Shown: positions 32,556 through 40,345 of the stretch, one piece after another | How the letters are laid out: every line of letters begins with the position of its first letter | Numbering within the stretch: the first letter of the stretch is position 1 | Source: Streptomonospora alba | GTDB taxonomy: Bacteria > Actinomycetota > Actinomycetes > Streptosporangiales > Streptosporangiaceae | Length of the DNA stretch: 44,450 nucleotides | Assembly (NCBI RefSeq): GCF_000826685.1 | Contig: NZ_JROO01000024.1 | Span: 1-44,450, forward strand | Direction of reading: 5' to 3' | The notes under the pieces: generated by a model | The model's input: the letters and a program-made list of their open reading frames with translations, nothing else | Database searches by the model: none | What the model was told of the DNA's origin: nothing | Program-made: the position numbers and the translations under genes

Positions 32556-33036
32556 ACGGCTGCTGCCCGAGCAGAAGCTCGAAGCCGTGGACGGCCTCAA
32601 GCGCCAGGGCCACACCGTGGCCAGGGTCGGTGACGGCGTCAACGATGCGCCCGCGCTGGCCACCGCCGACATCGGAGTGGCCATGGGAGCGGCCGGCACC
32701 GGGGTGGCGATCGAGACCGCCGACATCGCTCTGATGAAGGACGACCTGCTCAAACTGCCCCAGGCGGTCTCCCTGGCCCGGCGCACGGTCAACAACATGC
32801 GCCAGAACATCGTCGTGGCCCTGGGTACCGTCGCCGCACTCCTCGGCGGTGTCCTCTTCGGCGGCCTCACCATGGCCATCGGGATGCTGGTCCACGAGGT
32901 CTCAGTCCTGGTCGTCATCGCCAACGCGATGCGCCTCCTGCGCCGGCGGGCCCAGGGGCGGGCCCGGCGGCACACCGGCGAGGCCGGCGAACAGGCGGGC
33001 ATTACCGGGGAAGCCCGTCCCGTACAGGCGACCTGA
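32556..33036 (+). pseudogene. C-terminal fragment of a heavy-metal P1B-type ATPase
   Basis: Beginning about 25 bp after copZ, the frame reads [70 protein letters not shown]. This is the hinge [10 protein letters not shown] and actuator-distal part of a copper-type exporter. The last two membrane helices follow ([44 protein letters not shown]). The CPC membrane motif, TGES and the phosphorylated DKTGT are missing, so roughly the first 500 residues were deleted and it cannot pump. GTG 32587 could still start a small peptide. Confidence 0.85.
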
Positions 33037-33058
33037 CCGGCACCCCGGCGACCGACCC

Positions 33059-33094
33059 GGCCGCGCGACCCCGGGAAAGGGGCGTCGCGCGGCC
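33059..33094 (+). terminator. Hairpin after the ATPase fragment
   Basis: GGCCGCGCGACCCC (33059-33072) pairs with GGGGCGTCGCGCGGCC (33079-33094) with a small bulge and the loop GGGAAA. It probably terminates the copZ transcript. Confidence 0.6.
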
Positions 33095-33193
33095 GATCGC
33101 ATGGACACGGCGTCCCCGCAACGCCCTCCGGGGGCGCAGGGGTCGCCCGTCTCCACTCCGGCCGCTCTGCCGGCCCGAGTCGGCCGGGCCGGC

Positions 33194-33500
33194 TCAACCC
33201 TGTGCCGACAACTCCATCAGCGAGTCGAGGTCGCCGATCACCAGTCTGCGTCCCTCCTGGGCGATGATCACACCGGACTGCCGCAGCCGGCGCAGCTCGC
33301 GGCTCAGCGACTCCGGCGTGGTGTCCAGCAGCGAAGCGACGTCCTTCTTCGCTACCGGCAGCTCCACCTCCAGCCCTCCCCGGTGCGGGCGCCCCGGCAG
33401 CGACAGCAGGTAGTCGGCCAGCCGGGAACCCACATCGTCGGAGATGACCGACGCCAGCCGCGTTTCCGCCTCCGATCCGCGCGGGGGCGCTACCCGGCCT
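33194..33500 (-). pseudogene. Crp/Fnr-family regulator, C-terminal HTH fragment
   Basis: The minus strand encodes AETRLASVISDDVGSRLADYLLSLPGRPHRGGLEVELPVAKKDVASLLDTTPESLSRELRRLRQSGVIIAQEGRRLVIGDLDSLMELSAQG. This is the dimer-helix end and full winged helix (HTH_Crp) of an Fnr-like regulator. TTPESLSRELRRL is the recognition helix. The N-terminal cyclic-nucleotide-type sensor domain is absent; upstream sequence is low-complexity and leads into the TetR gene. A short translated product from GTG 33433 is possible. Together with the truncated ATPase it shows that this copper locus has decayed. Confidence 0.7.
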
Positions 33501-33547
33501 CCGGCCCCGGCGCCACTGCCGGTCCCCTCGCTCTCCGCGCCGGGGCG

Positions 33548-34186
33548 TCAGCGGTCCAGGTCGGCTGCGAGGCCGTCGAGAACGACGCCGAGCTGCCGCT
33601 CGAACCTGTGCTCGCCGTCGTCGCGGAGGTGCCCGGCGGCCTTGACCAGTTCGGCACCGTCGCCCAGCCACGCGTCACGCTCGGCGAGGGAGTAGCGGTC
33701 GGGGTCTGCGCCGAACGACTGGCCCCGCTCCTGCTCCTCGATCACGAAGCCGACCACGAACGCGGTGACCAGGTCGAGGGCGTCGTCCGCCCCGGCGAGT
33801 GTGAAGCCGGCCCCCCTCAAGCGCGCGAGCCAGGGCTCTTTCGCCTTCACCACGTCGGGATCGGAGATCCGCGTGCCGCTGAAGATGCGTGCCCCGTCCC
33901 GGTGGAGCAGGTATTGCGAGCGCAGGACGCGGGCGTAGGCGGCCACGTCGTCGCGCCAGCTCGCCCCGGGAGGGACCTGGGAGAGCGCGTCGGTGACGCG
34001 GCGCATGACGAACGTGCTCATCTCGTCGAGCAGTTCCTGCTTGTTGCGGACGTGCCAGTACAGCGCGGGGGCCGCTACCTGGAGCCGGGAAGCGAGCGCG
34101 CGGACGGTGAGGGCGTCCATGCCCTGGTCGTCGAGCAGTTCGAGTGCTGCCGCCACGATGCGTTCCCGCGTGATGCCCTTCGCCAC
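33548..34186 (-). CDS. TetR-family regulator (TetR_C tetracycline-repressor-like)
   Basis: 212 residues from GTG 34186 (VAKGITRERIVAAALELLDDQGMDALTVRALASRLQVAAPALYWHVRNKQELLDEM). VAAPALYWHVRNKQELLD is the recognition region of true TetR-type repressors. The C-terminal part has HRDGARIFSG and LVTAFVVGFVIEEQERG, as in TetR_C_1. Longer in-frame extensions overlap the divergent gene and are rejected. It faces the quinone-oxidoreductase and TetX-like monooxygenase genes, with paired operators between. Regulation by an aromatic or polyketide ligand is plausible but unproven. Confidence 0.9.
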   Translation of the reverse strand: MAKGITRERIVAAALELLDDQGMDALTVRALASRLQVAAPALYWHVRNKQELLDEMSTFVMRRVTDALSQVPPGASWRDDVAAYARVLRSQYLLHRDGARIFSGTRISDPDVVKAKEPWLARLRGAGFTLAGADDALDLVTAFVVGFVIEEQERGQSFGADPDRYSLAERDAWLGDGAELVKAAGHLRDDGEHRFERQLGVVLDGLAADLDR

Positions 34187-34196
34187 GCTTGACAGT

Positions 34197-34245
34197 TTAA
34201 CAAAGTTCAGTGACGGTGGGGAGCAGTCGAATTGAACTAAGTTAA
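34197..34245. promoter_or_regulatory. Paired inverted operators between tetR and the oxidoreductase gene
   Basis: TTAACAAAGTTCA (34197-34209) and its inverted counterpart TGAACTAAGTTAA (34233-34245) differ only in the central two bases. They lie in the 69-bp divergent promoter and fit a TetR dimer site for each direction. Confidence 0.65.
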
Positions 34246-34255
34246 GGAACTTGCC

Positions 34256-35218
34256 GTGCGTGCTGCAGTCGTCAACACCCCCGAAGCGGTCCCCGTCTGC
34301 GCGGACTTCCCGGACCCCGAACCGCGGCAGGACCGGCCGCCGCTGCGACTCGTGGGCGCGGGTCTGCACCACGTCGTGCGCGGACTGGCCTCCGGCCGCC
34401 ACTACGGCAGCGGACAGGCCTATCCCCTCGTGCCGGGCATCGACGCCGTGGCCCGGACCGACGACGGGCGGTTGGTCTACACGGGCCTGGCCCCGTCGCC
34501 GTGGGGCACGATGGCCGAGCGGCTGGTCACCCCGTTCGAGGTGGAACTGCCCGCCGGGGCCGACCCGCTCGCGGTCGCCGCCGGCATGAACCCCGCCATG
34601 TCGGGCTGGATGGCGCTGGCCGCCCGGTGCGAGGAGGCCGGCGAGCCGGGCACCGTGCTGGTGCTGGGCGCGACCGGCATGTCGGGCAGCCTGGCTGTGC
34701 GGGCGGCGCTGTCCCTCGGCGCGAAACGCGTCATCGCGGCCGGGCGCGACCACGAGTCCCTTGAGCGGCTGCGCGGCCTCGGCGCCGTCACCTTCGCCCC
34801 CGCCGGAGACGGGCCCGATGCCTGGGCGACCGCCCTCGGCGCGGCCGTCGCCGAGGCCCGGCCCGCCCTCGTCCTCGACTTCGTGTGGGGCCCCGTGGCC
34901 GAGGCCGCCTTCACCGCACTGGCAGGGCCCGGCCCGGACGACGACGCCAGCGGGACCCTCGACTACGTGCAGATCGGCTCGCTCGCCGGAACCGAGGCGG
35001 CGCTGCCCGCGGCGCTGCTGCGCAGCCGAAGGATCCGCATCAGCGGTAGCGGCGCGGGCTCGGTGACGAGGGAGCGGATGATCGCCGAGGCTCCCGCGGT
35101 CATCGCCCGGTTCGCCGACGGCACCTTCGACGCGCCCTACAGCCCCTACCCGCTCAGCCGCGTCGGCGAGGCCTGGGCGCACCAGGGGCGCACCCGCGCC
35201 GTCGTCGTCCCGGACTGA
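34256..35218 (+). CDS. Zinc-independent quinone oxidoreductase-like MDR protein
   Basis: 320 residues from GTG 34256 with AAGGA seven bases upstream. It is a medium-chain dehydrogenase/reductase without zinc ligands. The substrate end has YPLVPGIDAVARTDDGRLVYTG and the NADPH site is GTVLVLGATGMSGSLAVRAALSLGAKRVIAAGRD. It probably reduces quinones or enones. It is the first gene of a run (34256, 35254) under the divergent TetR, suggesting a resistance or catabolic unit with the FAD monooxygenase and perhaps the MFS exporter. Confidence 0.87.
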   Translation: MRAAVVNTPEAVPVCADFPDPEPRQDRPPLRLVGAGLHHVVRGLASGRHYGSGQAYPLVPGIDAVARTDDGRLVYTGLAPSPWGTMAERLVTPFEVELPAGADPLAVAAGMNPAMSGWMALAARCEEAGEPGTVLVLGATGMSGSLAVRAALSLGAKRVIAAGRDHESLERLRGLGAVTFAPAGDGPDAWATALGAAVAEARPALVLDFVWGPVAEAAFTALAGPGPDDDASGTLDYVQIGSLAGTEAALPAALLRSRRIRISGSGAGSVTRERMIAEAPAVIARFADGTFDAPYSPYPLSRVGEAWAHQGRTRAVVVPD

Positions 35219-35253
35219 GGCAGCCGATTCGAGGAGCGAAGGAGAGCGGCATC

Positions 35254-36441
35254 GTGCACAAGCGCGCATTGGTCGTCGGTTTGGGGATCGCGGGCATGTC
35301 CGCGGCTCTCGGGCTGCGCCAGGCCGGCTGGACACCGGTGATCGTCGAACGGGCGCCGCAGCGGCGAACGGGGGGCTACTTCGTCGGCCTGATGACGGAG
35401 GGCAGGCGGGCGGCCCGCGACCTCGGTATCGCCGGCCACCTCCACACCCGCAACCCGCCCGACGGCGGGAAAGTGTGGTCGCTGACCCGGCGCGGCGATC
35501 GCGAGCCGGGCCTGGGATTCCTGCACCAGCCGGGCGACCCCGCGGCGGTGGTCCGCGGCGACATCGAAGCCGCCCTGTGGCGCAGCATCAGCGGAGAGGC
35601 GACGGGCGAGCCCGTCGAGGTGCGCTTCGCCACGGCCCCCGTAGAGATCGAGGACACCGGCGGCGGCGTGCGGGTGCTGCTGGAGGATGGCGGGACCGGC
35701 ACACGCTACGGCGAGGACTTCGACCTGGTCGTCGGCGCCGACGGGTTGCGCTCGCGCGTGCGCCGCATGGCTTTCGGCCCGCACGAAAACTACATGCGGG
35801 ACTGGGACGCGATGATCTGCGCGTTCGAGCTCCAGGAGCAGATGCCGTCCTTCGCCGCGGCCGACAGCCTCATCAGCGCCCAGGCGGGCCGTGCGGTGTG
35901 GGTGTTCGGGTTCGCCGACCGGCCGCCCACCGTCCTGCTGACCTACCGCACCGGCGACACCCGGGGGCAGTTCGCCGGATCCGCGGTCCAGCGCCTGCGT
36001 GCGGTCTTCTCCGGGATGGAGGACCCCGTGGTGCGGCATGCCCTGGCCGCCCTGGAACAGGCTCCGGAGTTCGTGTTCGACTCGGTGCACCAGGTGAGGA
36101 TGCCCCGCTGGAGCGAGGGGCGGGTCCTCCTGTCGGGCGATGCGGCGTGGTGCCCCAACCTCTACTCGGGCATGGGTGCCACGGCCGCCCTCTGCGGCGG
36201 CGCCGAGCTGGGCAGGGCACTGCGGGAGTCCGCCGACGACCTCGACGCCGCCCTGGAGGCATGGGAGTCGCGGTTGCGCCCGTTCATCACCAAGCACCAG
36301 CGCCTCGCACGCCTGAAGCAGCAGATGTTCGTGCCGTCGAGCCGCCCCGTCGAGGCACTTCGCTCGGTGGTCCTGCGCGTGGCGTGCACGGTGCGGGAGC
36401 GGCGGTTGGCCAAGCAGGCCCGGGCCGGGATACCGGCGTGA
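35254..36441 (+). CDS. FAD-dependent monooxygenase (TetX/PHBH-like)
   Basis: 395 residues from GTG 35254 with GAAGGAGA upstream. It has the FAD motif RALVVGLGIAGMSAALGLRQAGWTPVIVERAPQRRTGGYFVGL, the DG motif FDLVVGADGLRSRVRRMAFG and the second FAD motif GRVLLSGDAAWCPNLYSGMGATAALCGGAELGRAL. Relatives hydroxylate aromatics, polyketides or tetracyclines. The combination with a TetR_C_1 repressor and a downstream MFS exporter resembles an antibiotic-inactivation or tailoring unit. The substrate is not deducible. The last 40 residues are basic (RLKQQMFVPSSR, VRERRLAKQAR). Confidence 0.88.
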   Translation: MHKRALVVGLGIAGMSAALGLRQAGWTPVIVERAPQRRTGGYFVGLMTEGRRAARDLGIAGHLHTRNPPDGGKVWSLTRRGDREPGLGFLHQPGDPAAVVRGDIEAALWRSISGEATGEPVEVRFATAPVEIEDTGGGVRVLLEDGGTGTRYGEDFDLVVGADGLRSRVRRMAFGPHENYMRDWDAMICAFELQEQMPSFAAADSLISAQAGRAVWVFGFADRPPTVLLTYRTGDTRGQFAGSAVQRLRAVFSGMEDPVVRHALAALEQAPEFVFDSVHQVRMPRWSEGRVLLSGDAAWCPNLYSGMGATAALCGGAELGRALRESADDLDAALEAWESRLRPFITKHQRLARLKQQMFVPSSRPVEALRSVVLRVACTVRERRLAKQARAGIPA

Positions 36442-36957
36442 ACAAGGCAGCGGTACGCAGGCGGCAGCGCGATCGACCGGCGTCCTACAGCAGCGGCGCA
36501 ACGCCGGCTTCGGACGGCCGAAAAGACCGCGATCGCGCCTGTGTGACCCGTAGTACCGCGTCTTGTGCGGTGAGGCAGCGCAACCGGAGTGCGGCCGGCT
36601 TCGAGACGCTGCCTGCCTGGTCGAACGGCAGCGGCGGTTGCCGATGTGGCCGGGCCCCGGAGCCCCGGGGCCGCCTGGTGGAGGACCACCCCACGGACTG
36701 CACCCTGCACGCCGGAGACGCCCGCGCCCACCCGTCCGCAGGCGGCCAATGAACCCCTGCATCCGGGGCCGCCTGCGCCCCCGGTCGGCAACGCGCCGGT
36801 GCGCTCGGCGGCGCCGTCCCCGGGCCGGCGGACACCTGCAGCCCGGACACCGCACGGCCGCCCGCCCGTGCGTCGGTACGGCGATGAACGGGCGGTTCAG
36901 CCCCTCCCGGGCTACCCGGTCTGCGCCATACGATTCCAGAAAGGGCCCTGAGCGCCT
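36442..36957. other. 516-bp gap with no supported feature
   Basis: Both strands and all frames give only Arg/Pro-rich shadow translations. No RNA, repeat or recognisable remnant is seen. It separates the monooxygenase from the MFS gene, so these are probably not one transcript. Confidence 0.5.
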
Positions 36958-38412
36958 ATGCACACCGGTATCGACGACAGCCCGCCCGAATCGTCGGGCG
37001 CCGGCAAACACACCCGCTGGAGCGCCCTCCTCTTCAGCCAGTTGGCCGCACTGCTCGTGGTCAACGCCCTGGCCGACACGGTCATCGTGGCGCCGACAAT
37101 GGTCCTGCCGCAGCTGCTGGAGCACTTCGGCACCGACCAGGCGGCGTGGCTGACTTCCAGTGCGATGCTGGCGGGAGCGATGTGGGCCCCGCTCATCGGC
37201 AAGTGCGCCGACATCTACGGCAAACGCAGAATGCTCGTGATCGCGCTGCTCAGCGCCTGTGCAGGCTCCCTCGTGTGCCTCGCGGCACCCAACATCTGGG
37301 TGTTCGTCTCCGGACGCCTGGTGCAGGGAGCCGCCGTGGCAGCGATATTCCTCTCGATGGCCATCGTCCGCGATCTCTGCACACTCCGTATCGCGATGCC
37401 CGTCATCGGCATCGTGGGGACCGGTGCCGGAGTACTCGGCATGGCCACCCCCTTCCTCTACGAGGTGCTGTCCGCGGAGTTCGGCTACCGGATCGTGTTC
37501 GTCGCGGCGGCGCTGATCGCGCTCATCGCGGTGATCGGCGTGCGCTCCCTCATCCCCGAGTCCGCGAACAAGACACCGGGCACCATCGACGTCGCCGGAG
37601 CCGTCCTGCTCGGCGGAGGCTTGGCGGCGGTACTCAGCTACATCAGCCTCGGGCCGGAGTTCGGCTGGCTCGCCGGGGGGCCGCTCCTCGTTCTCGGCGG
37701 CGGCACCGCGGCCCTGGCCCGGTGGTTCCTGGTATCGAGCCGCAAGCGCGAGCCGGTGATCGACATCCGGAACCTGGACGGACCGCTGGCGCTCACGCTC
37801 CTCGTGATCGTCCTCGGAGCCGGGGCGGTCCGGGCGATCGACCCGATCATCAGCATCATCGCGCGTGTCTCGCCGGATGAGCAGCTCGGCTACGGGATCG
37901 CCGGTCCGACGGGTACTGTCGGCCTGCTGTTCGCCCTACCGGGGGTCGGAATGCTGATCGCGGGAACGCTGGCCGGATGGGGCGCCACGCGCGTCGGACC
38001 GCCCGCGACACTGGCCGCCGGCGCGGCCATCGGCACGGTGGGCACGATCGGCATGCTCCTGGGGGCCACCGACCTCTACGCCGCGCTCTTCTTCTCCTTC
38101 CTGATGGCCCTCTCGGCGGGGGCGCTTATGACGTCCGGGTTCAACATGGTGGCGGTCCATGCCCGCGAAGAACAGCAGGCCGTCATGTCCAGCCTGGTCA
38201 CGGTCATGACGGCGATCAGTTCAGTGGTCATGACGTTCGTGGTCTCGGCGGTGTTCTCAGCCACCGACACGGTCGTCGCCGGAGAGAACGTGCAATCGGC
38301 GACGGGGGTGTTCGGCAGTATCGGAGTCCTCGCCGGTTTCTACGCGCTCGCCGCCGTGGCCGCCGGCGCCCTGGTGCGGAGGCTGGGCATCACGTCGGCC
38401 TACCGCGTCTAG
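36958..38412 (+). CDS. MFS transporter, DHA2 (EmrB/QacA-like)
   Basis: 484 residues from ATG 36958 with about 14 hydrophobic segments. Typical blocks are LLVVNALADTVIVAPTMVLPQLLEHFGTDQAAWLTSSAMLAGAMWAPLIGKCADIYGKRRMLV (motif A as GKCADIYGKRR). They are followed by GRLVQGAAVAAIFLSMAIVRDLC and IGIVGTGAGVLGMATPFLYEVLSAEFGYRIVF (motif C-like). The protein is likely a proton-coupled multidrug or metabolite exporter. The neighbouring TetR/monooxygenase genes suggest a shared role in handling one toxic compound. Confidence 0.88.
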   Translation: MHTGIDDSPPESSGAGKHTRWSALLFSQLAALLVVNALADTVIVAPTMVLPQLLEHFGTDQAAWLTSSAMLAGAMWAPLIGKCADIYGKRRMLVIALLSACAGSLVCLAAPNIWVFVSGRLVQGAAVAAIFLSMAIVRDLCTLRIAMPVIGIVGTGAGVLGMATPFLYEVLSAEFGYRIVFVAAALIALIAVIGVRSLIPESANKTPGTIDVAGAVLLGGGLAAVLSYISLGPEFGWLAGGPLLVLGGGTAALARWFLVSSRKREPVIDIRNLDGPLALTLLVIVLGAGAVRAIDPIISIIARVSPDEQLGYGIAGPTGTVGLLFALPGVGMLIAGTLAGWGATRVGPPATLAAGAAIGTVGTIGMLLGATDLYAALFFSFLMALSAGALMTSGFNMVAVHAREEQQAVMSSLVTVMTAISSVVMTFVVSAVFSATDTVVAGENVQSATGVFGSIGVLAGFYALAAVAAGALVRRLGITSAYRV

Positions 38413-38592
38413 CCGGACGGACCCTCCCGAACGCCTGCGCGCGCAGAGCGGGTGCCCGCGATCCGGCGCGGCCCGTAGGACCGCGTCGACGCCGCTCCGG
38501 CGGCGCGTGGATTTCACCGCTGCGCGGCGCTGTACGCAGAAAAAACCGTGCGCCGGATGGCGTCACGGGAGGGCCCCACGCCGGGTGGCGTG

Positions 38593-38928
38593 TCAGGACC
38601 GCCAGGTCCGCACCACGTGCAGCACGATCGCGACCACGGCGAGGATCGCCCACGGCGGCAGCGCCTCGGGGGCGGACTCGGCCGCCCAGGCGGCGGCGAT
38701 ACCAAGCGCGCCCCACCCGGCGACCTTGCGCGTCCGTGCGCTGCGTGTGGCGGAGCCGGGCCGATCACGCTCCCCCTCGCGCTCCGGTGCGGTCTCCGAT
38801 TCCATGCGCGTGGCCAGCCAGTCGGCGACCTCGGTGTCGAACTCCGGGCCGAGTTCGCGTCAGGTGGAGAGCGCGGTGGTGATCTCGCCGTGCAGGTCGG
38901 TGGTGCGGCCGGGGGGCGTGGTGGCCAT
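38593..38928 (-). pseudogene. Small membrane protein gene with an in-frame TGA
   Basis: GGAGGAG precedes ATG 38928, which gives MATTPPGRTTDLHGEITTALST and then TGA at 38862-38860 (codon 23). The same frame then continues RELGPEFDTEVADWLATRMESETAPEREGERDRPGSATRSARTRKVAGWGALGIAAAWAAESAPEALPPWAILAVVAIVLHVVRTWRS. There are two hydrophobic segments at the end. The good ribosome-binding site, the unbroken frame and the protein-like join argue that this was one 111-residue gene, broken by a single substitution. ATG 38805 could still give a 70-residue membrane protein. Confidence 0.6.
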
Positions 38929-39065
38929 GGCGCTACTCCTCCGACGGTGTTGCAAGCCGTGGCCGCCCGAGGGCGGAGCTCTCAGTGTATGGGAGACGGC
39001 GTTCCGGGGAGGGCCGCGGCACGGTCTCCGCGGCACTGCTCCAGGGTGTAGCCGCGCGGGGCAGC

Positions 39066-39094
39066 CTGCTCCCCGCGCACGCGGGGATGGCCCC
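39066..39094 (+). CRISPR. Solitary type I-E-like CRISPR repeat (no array)
   Basis: A 29-bp unit starts CTGCTCCCCGCGCACGCGGG and ends GATGGCCCC. It matches the length, the CCCCGCG...CGCGGGG hairpin and the end sequence of actinobacterial type I-E repeats. No second repeat is found about 60 bp to either side, and there are no cas genes in the window. Confidence 0.5.
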
Positions 39095-39228
39095 CCAGGA
39101 CGACATCATGAGCATCGTTGACGCGCTCGGCAACATCGCCGAGGTGCTCCATGACGCGGAGCCCGCGGACAAGAGCGAGGTCTATAAGGGGCGGCCTGCG
39201 ACAGCGCTACAAGCCCGTAGAAAACACT

Positions 39229-39258
39229 GTGCGGGCCGAGATGAATCTCGACCCGCAC
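39229..39258 (-). terminator. Hairpin, probably terminating leftward transcription
   Basis: GTGCGGGCCGAGA (39229-39241) pairs with TCTCGACCCGCAC (39246-39258) across one mismatch around the loop TGAA. On the minus strand it is followed by AGTGTTTTC, a short U-rich tail, as in intrinsic terminators after tRNAs. Confidence 0.5.
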
Positions 39259-39293
39259 CACGTGATCAACCAGTCCCATGGGGAAATGGTTCG

Positions 39294-39315
39294 TGTCCGA
39301 GGGGGGACTTGAACC
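39294..39315 (-). other. tRNA-Leu 3'-end footprint (candidate att site)
   Basis: On the minus strand this reads GGTTCAAGTCCCCCCTCGGA followed by CA. That equals the T-loop, T-stem 3' side and acceptor 3' side typical of actinobacterial tRNA-Leu. The 5' side does not fold into a tRNA (the T-stem partner is TTTGG, not GGGGG, and no proper acceptor or anticodon arm is found). Such isolated 3' ends are what tRNA-targeting integrative elements leave. The adjacent DUF2637 gene belongs to a family common on such elements. Confidence 0.35.
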
Positions 39316-39406
39316 AAATTCCTATAGCCCCTCGGCCCGCTCGTCCTTCTCCACCACTCGGGTCCGCCTGACCGCCCAGCTGGATCTGGCGGGGCGGTGA
39401 CCTGGT

Positions 39407-40198
39407 ATGAGTTCTTCCCGCTGGTCGCGCTGGACAACCATTCTCGCCGTGTTCATGCTGGCCGTGATCGCCGCGGTGGTTAGCTACAGCCACATGTACG
39501 AGCTGGCCCATCGCCACGGCGAGCCCGCCTGGCGCGCGGCCCTGTTCCCCCTATCCGTCGACGGGATGATCGTCGCGTCGTCGATGGCGCTGCTGGCCGA
39601 CGCCCGGCACGGCCGGCGCGGCGGCCTGCTGCCGTGGACGCTGCTCATCCTCGGCAGCGTCGCGAGCCTGGCCGCGAACATCGCGGTGGCCGATCCGACC
39701 CTGTGGTCGCGGGTGATCCACGCCTGGCCGAGCTTCGCGCTGATGGGTGCCTACGAGTTGCTCATGCGCGAGTTCCGCATCGACGCCCGCGGCGTACGCA
39801 CGGCGAACGCCGACGATGAGCAAGCGGTACGCACAGCCGGGGCCGAACCAGCCGATCCGGAGGTGCCCGCTCCGTCCGAGGAGGTCGATACGCCCAAGGC
39901 GACCGGGGACGGCCGTCCCCGGCTGCACGTGGTCGAGGCAACCAACGAAGCCACATCGGCAGTCGCTACAGAAACCGCCGTCCCGACGGAGTCGGTACCG
40001 CGGATTCAGATCGAAGCCTGGCACTGGGCGTTAGACAACCGCGGCGAGGACGGCTCGCTGCCCACCGGCCGCGAGATCGCGGCCCGCTTCGACCACAAGG
40101 ACCGTTGGGGCCGGTTGATCAAGCAGTGGGGCCAGCAGGGACGCTTCGACCGGGGAGCGACCACTTCACCGGCCTCCTTTTCCTCGCATGCGGCGTGA
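39407..40198 (+). CDS. DUF2637 membrane protein with C-terminal HTH-like region
   Basis: 263 residues. Four hydrophobic segments lie in the first 125 residues (TTILAVFMLAVIAAVVSYSHM, FPLSVDGMIVASSMALL, LLPWTLLILGSVASLAANIAV, AWPSFALMGAYELLM), the DUF2637 pattern. It is often found on actinobacterial integrative and conjugative elements near transfer or spread functions. An acidic linker follows. The C-terminal 60 residues (EDGSLPTGREIAARFDHKDRWGRLIKQWGQQGRF) look like a small HTH seen in plasmid and phage regulators. No tra, rep or integrase gene accompanies it here. A truncated copy lies at 9275-9667. Confidence 0.85.
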   Translation: MSSSRWSRWTTILAVFMLAVIAAVVSYSHMYELAHRHGEPAWRAALFPLSVDGMIVASSMALLADARHGRRGGLLPWTLLILGSVASLAANIAVADPTLWSRVIHAWPSFALMGAYELLMREFRIDARGVRTANADDEQAVRTAGAEPADPEVPAPSEEVDTPKATGDGRPRLHVVEATNEATSAVATETAVPTESVPRIQIEAWHWALDNRGEDGSLPTGREIAARFDHKDRWGRLIKQWGQQGRFDRGATTSPASFSSHAA

Positions 40199-40345
40199 TC
40201 TGCCTTTCGCTGCGGTGGGTGGGTCTCTTATTCCCATTCGGCTCTCGGGCAACGGCGGGTTGATGTAGCTTCGGATGCTGACTACTCGCCGGGCCTACCT
40301 CTCACTCAGCCGAAGCACACCTGCACTGTCCGGACAAGGAACGGC

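Noticed and set aside
35146-37125. 659-codon minus-strand frame
   Set aside because: It spans the monooxygenase gene, an intergenic region and the start of the MFS gene with no recognisable domain.
39006-39160. CRISPR array around the single repeat
   Set aside because: No second repeat occurs at spacer distance on either side.
39294-39385. Complete tRNA-Leu gene on the minus strand
   Set aside because: Only the 3' end fits; the T-stem 5' side, anticodon arm and full acceptor pairing are missing, so it is kept as a footprint only.
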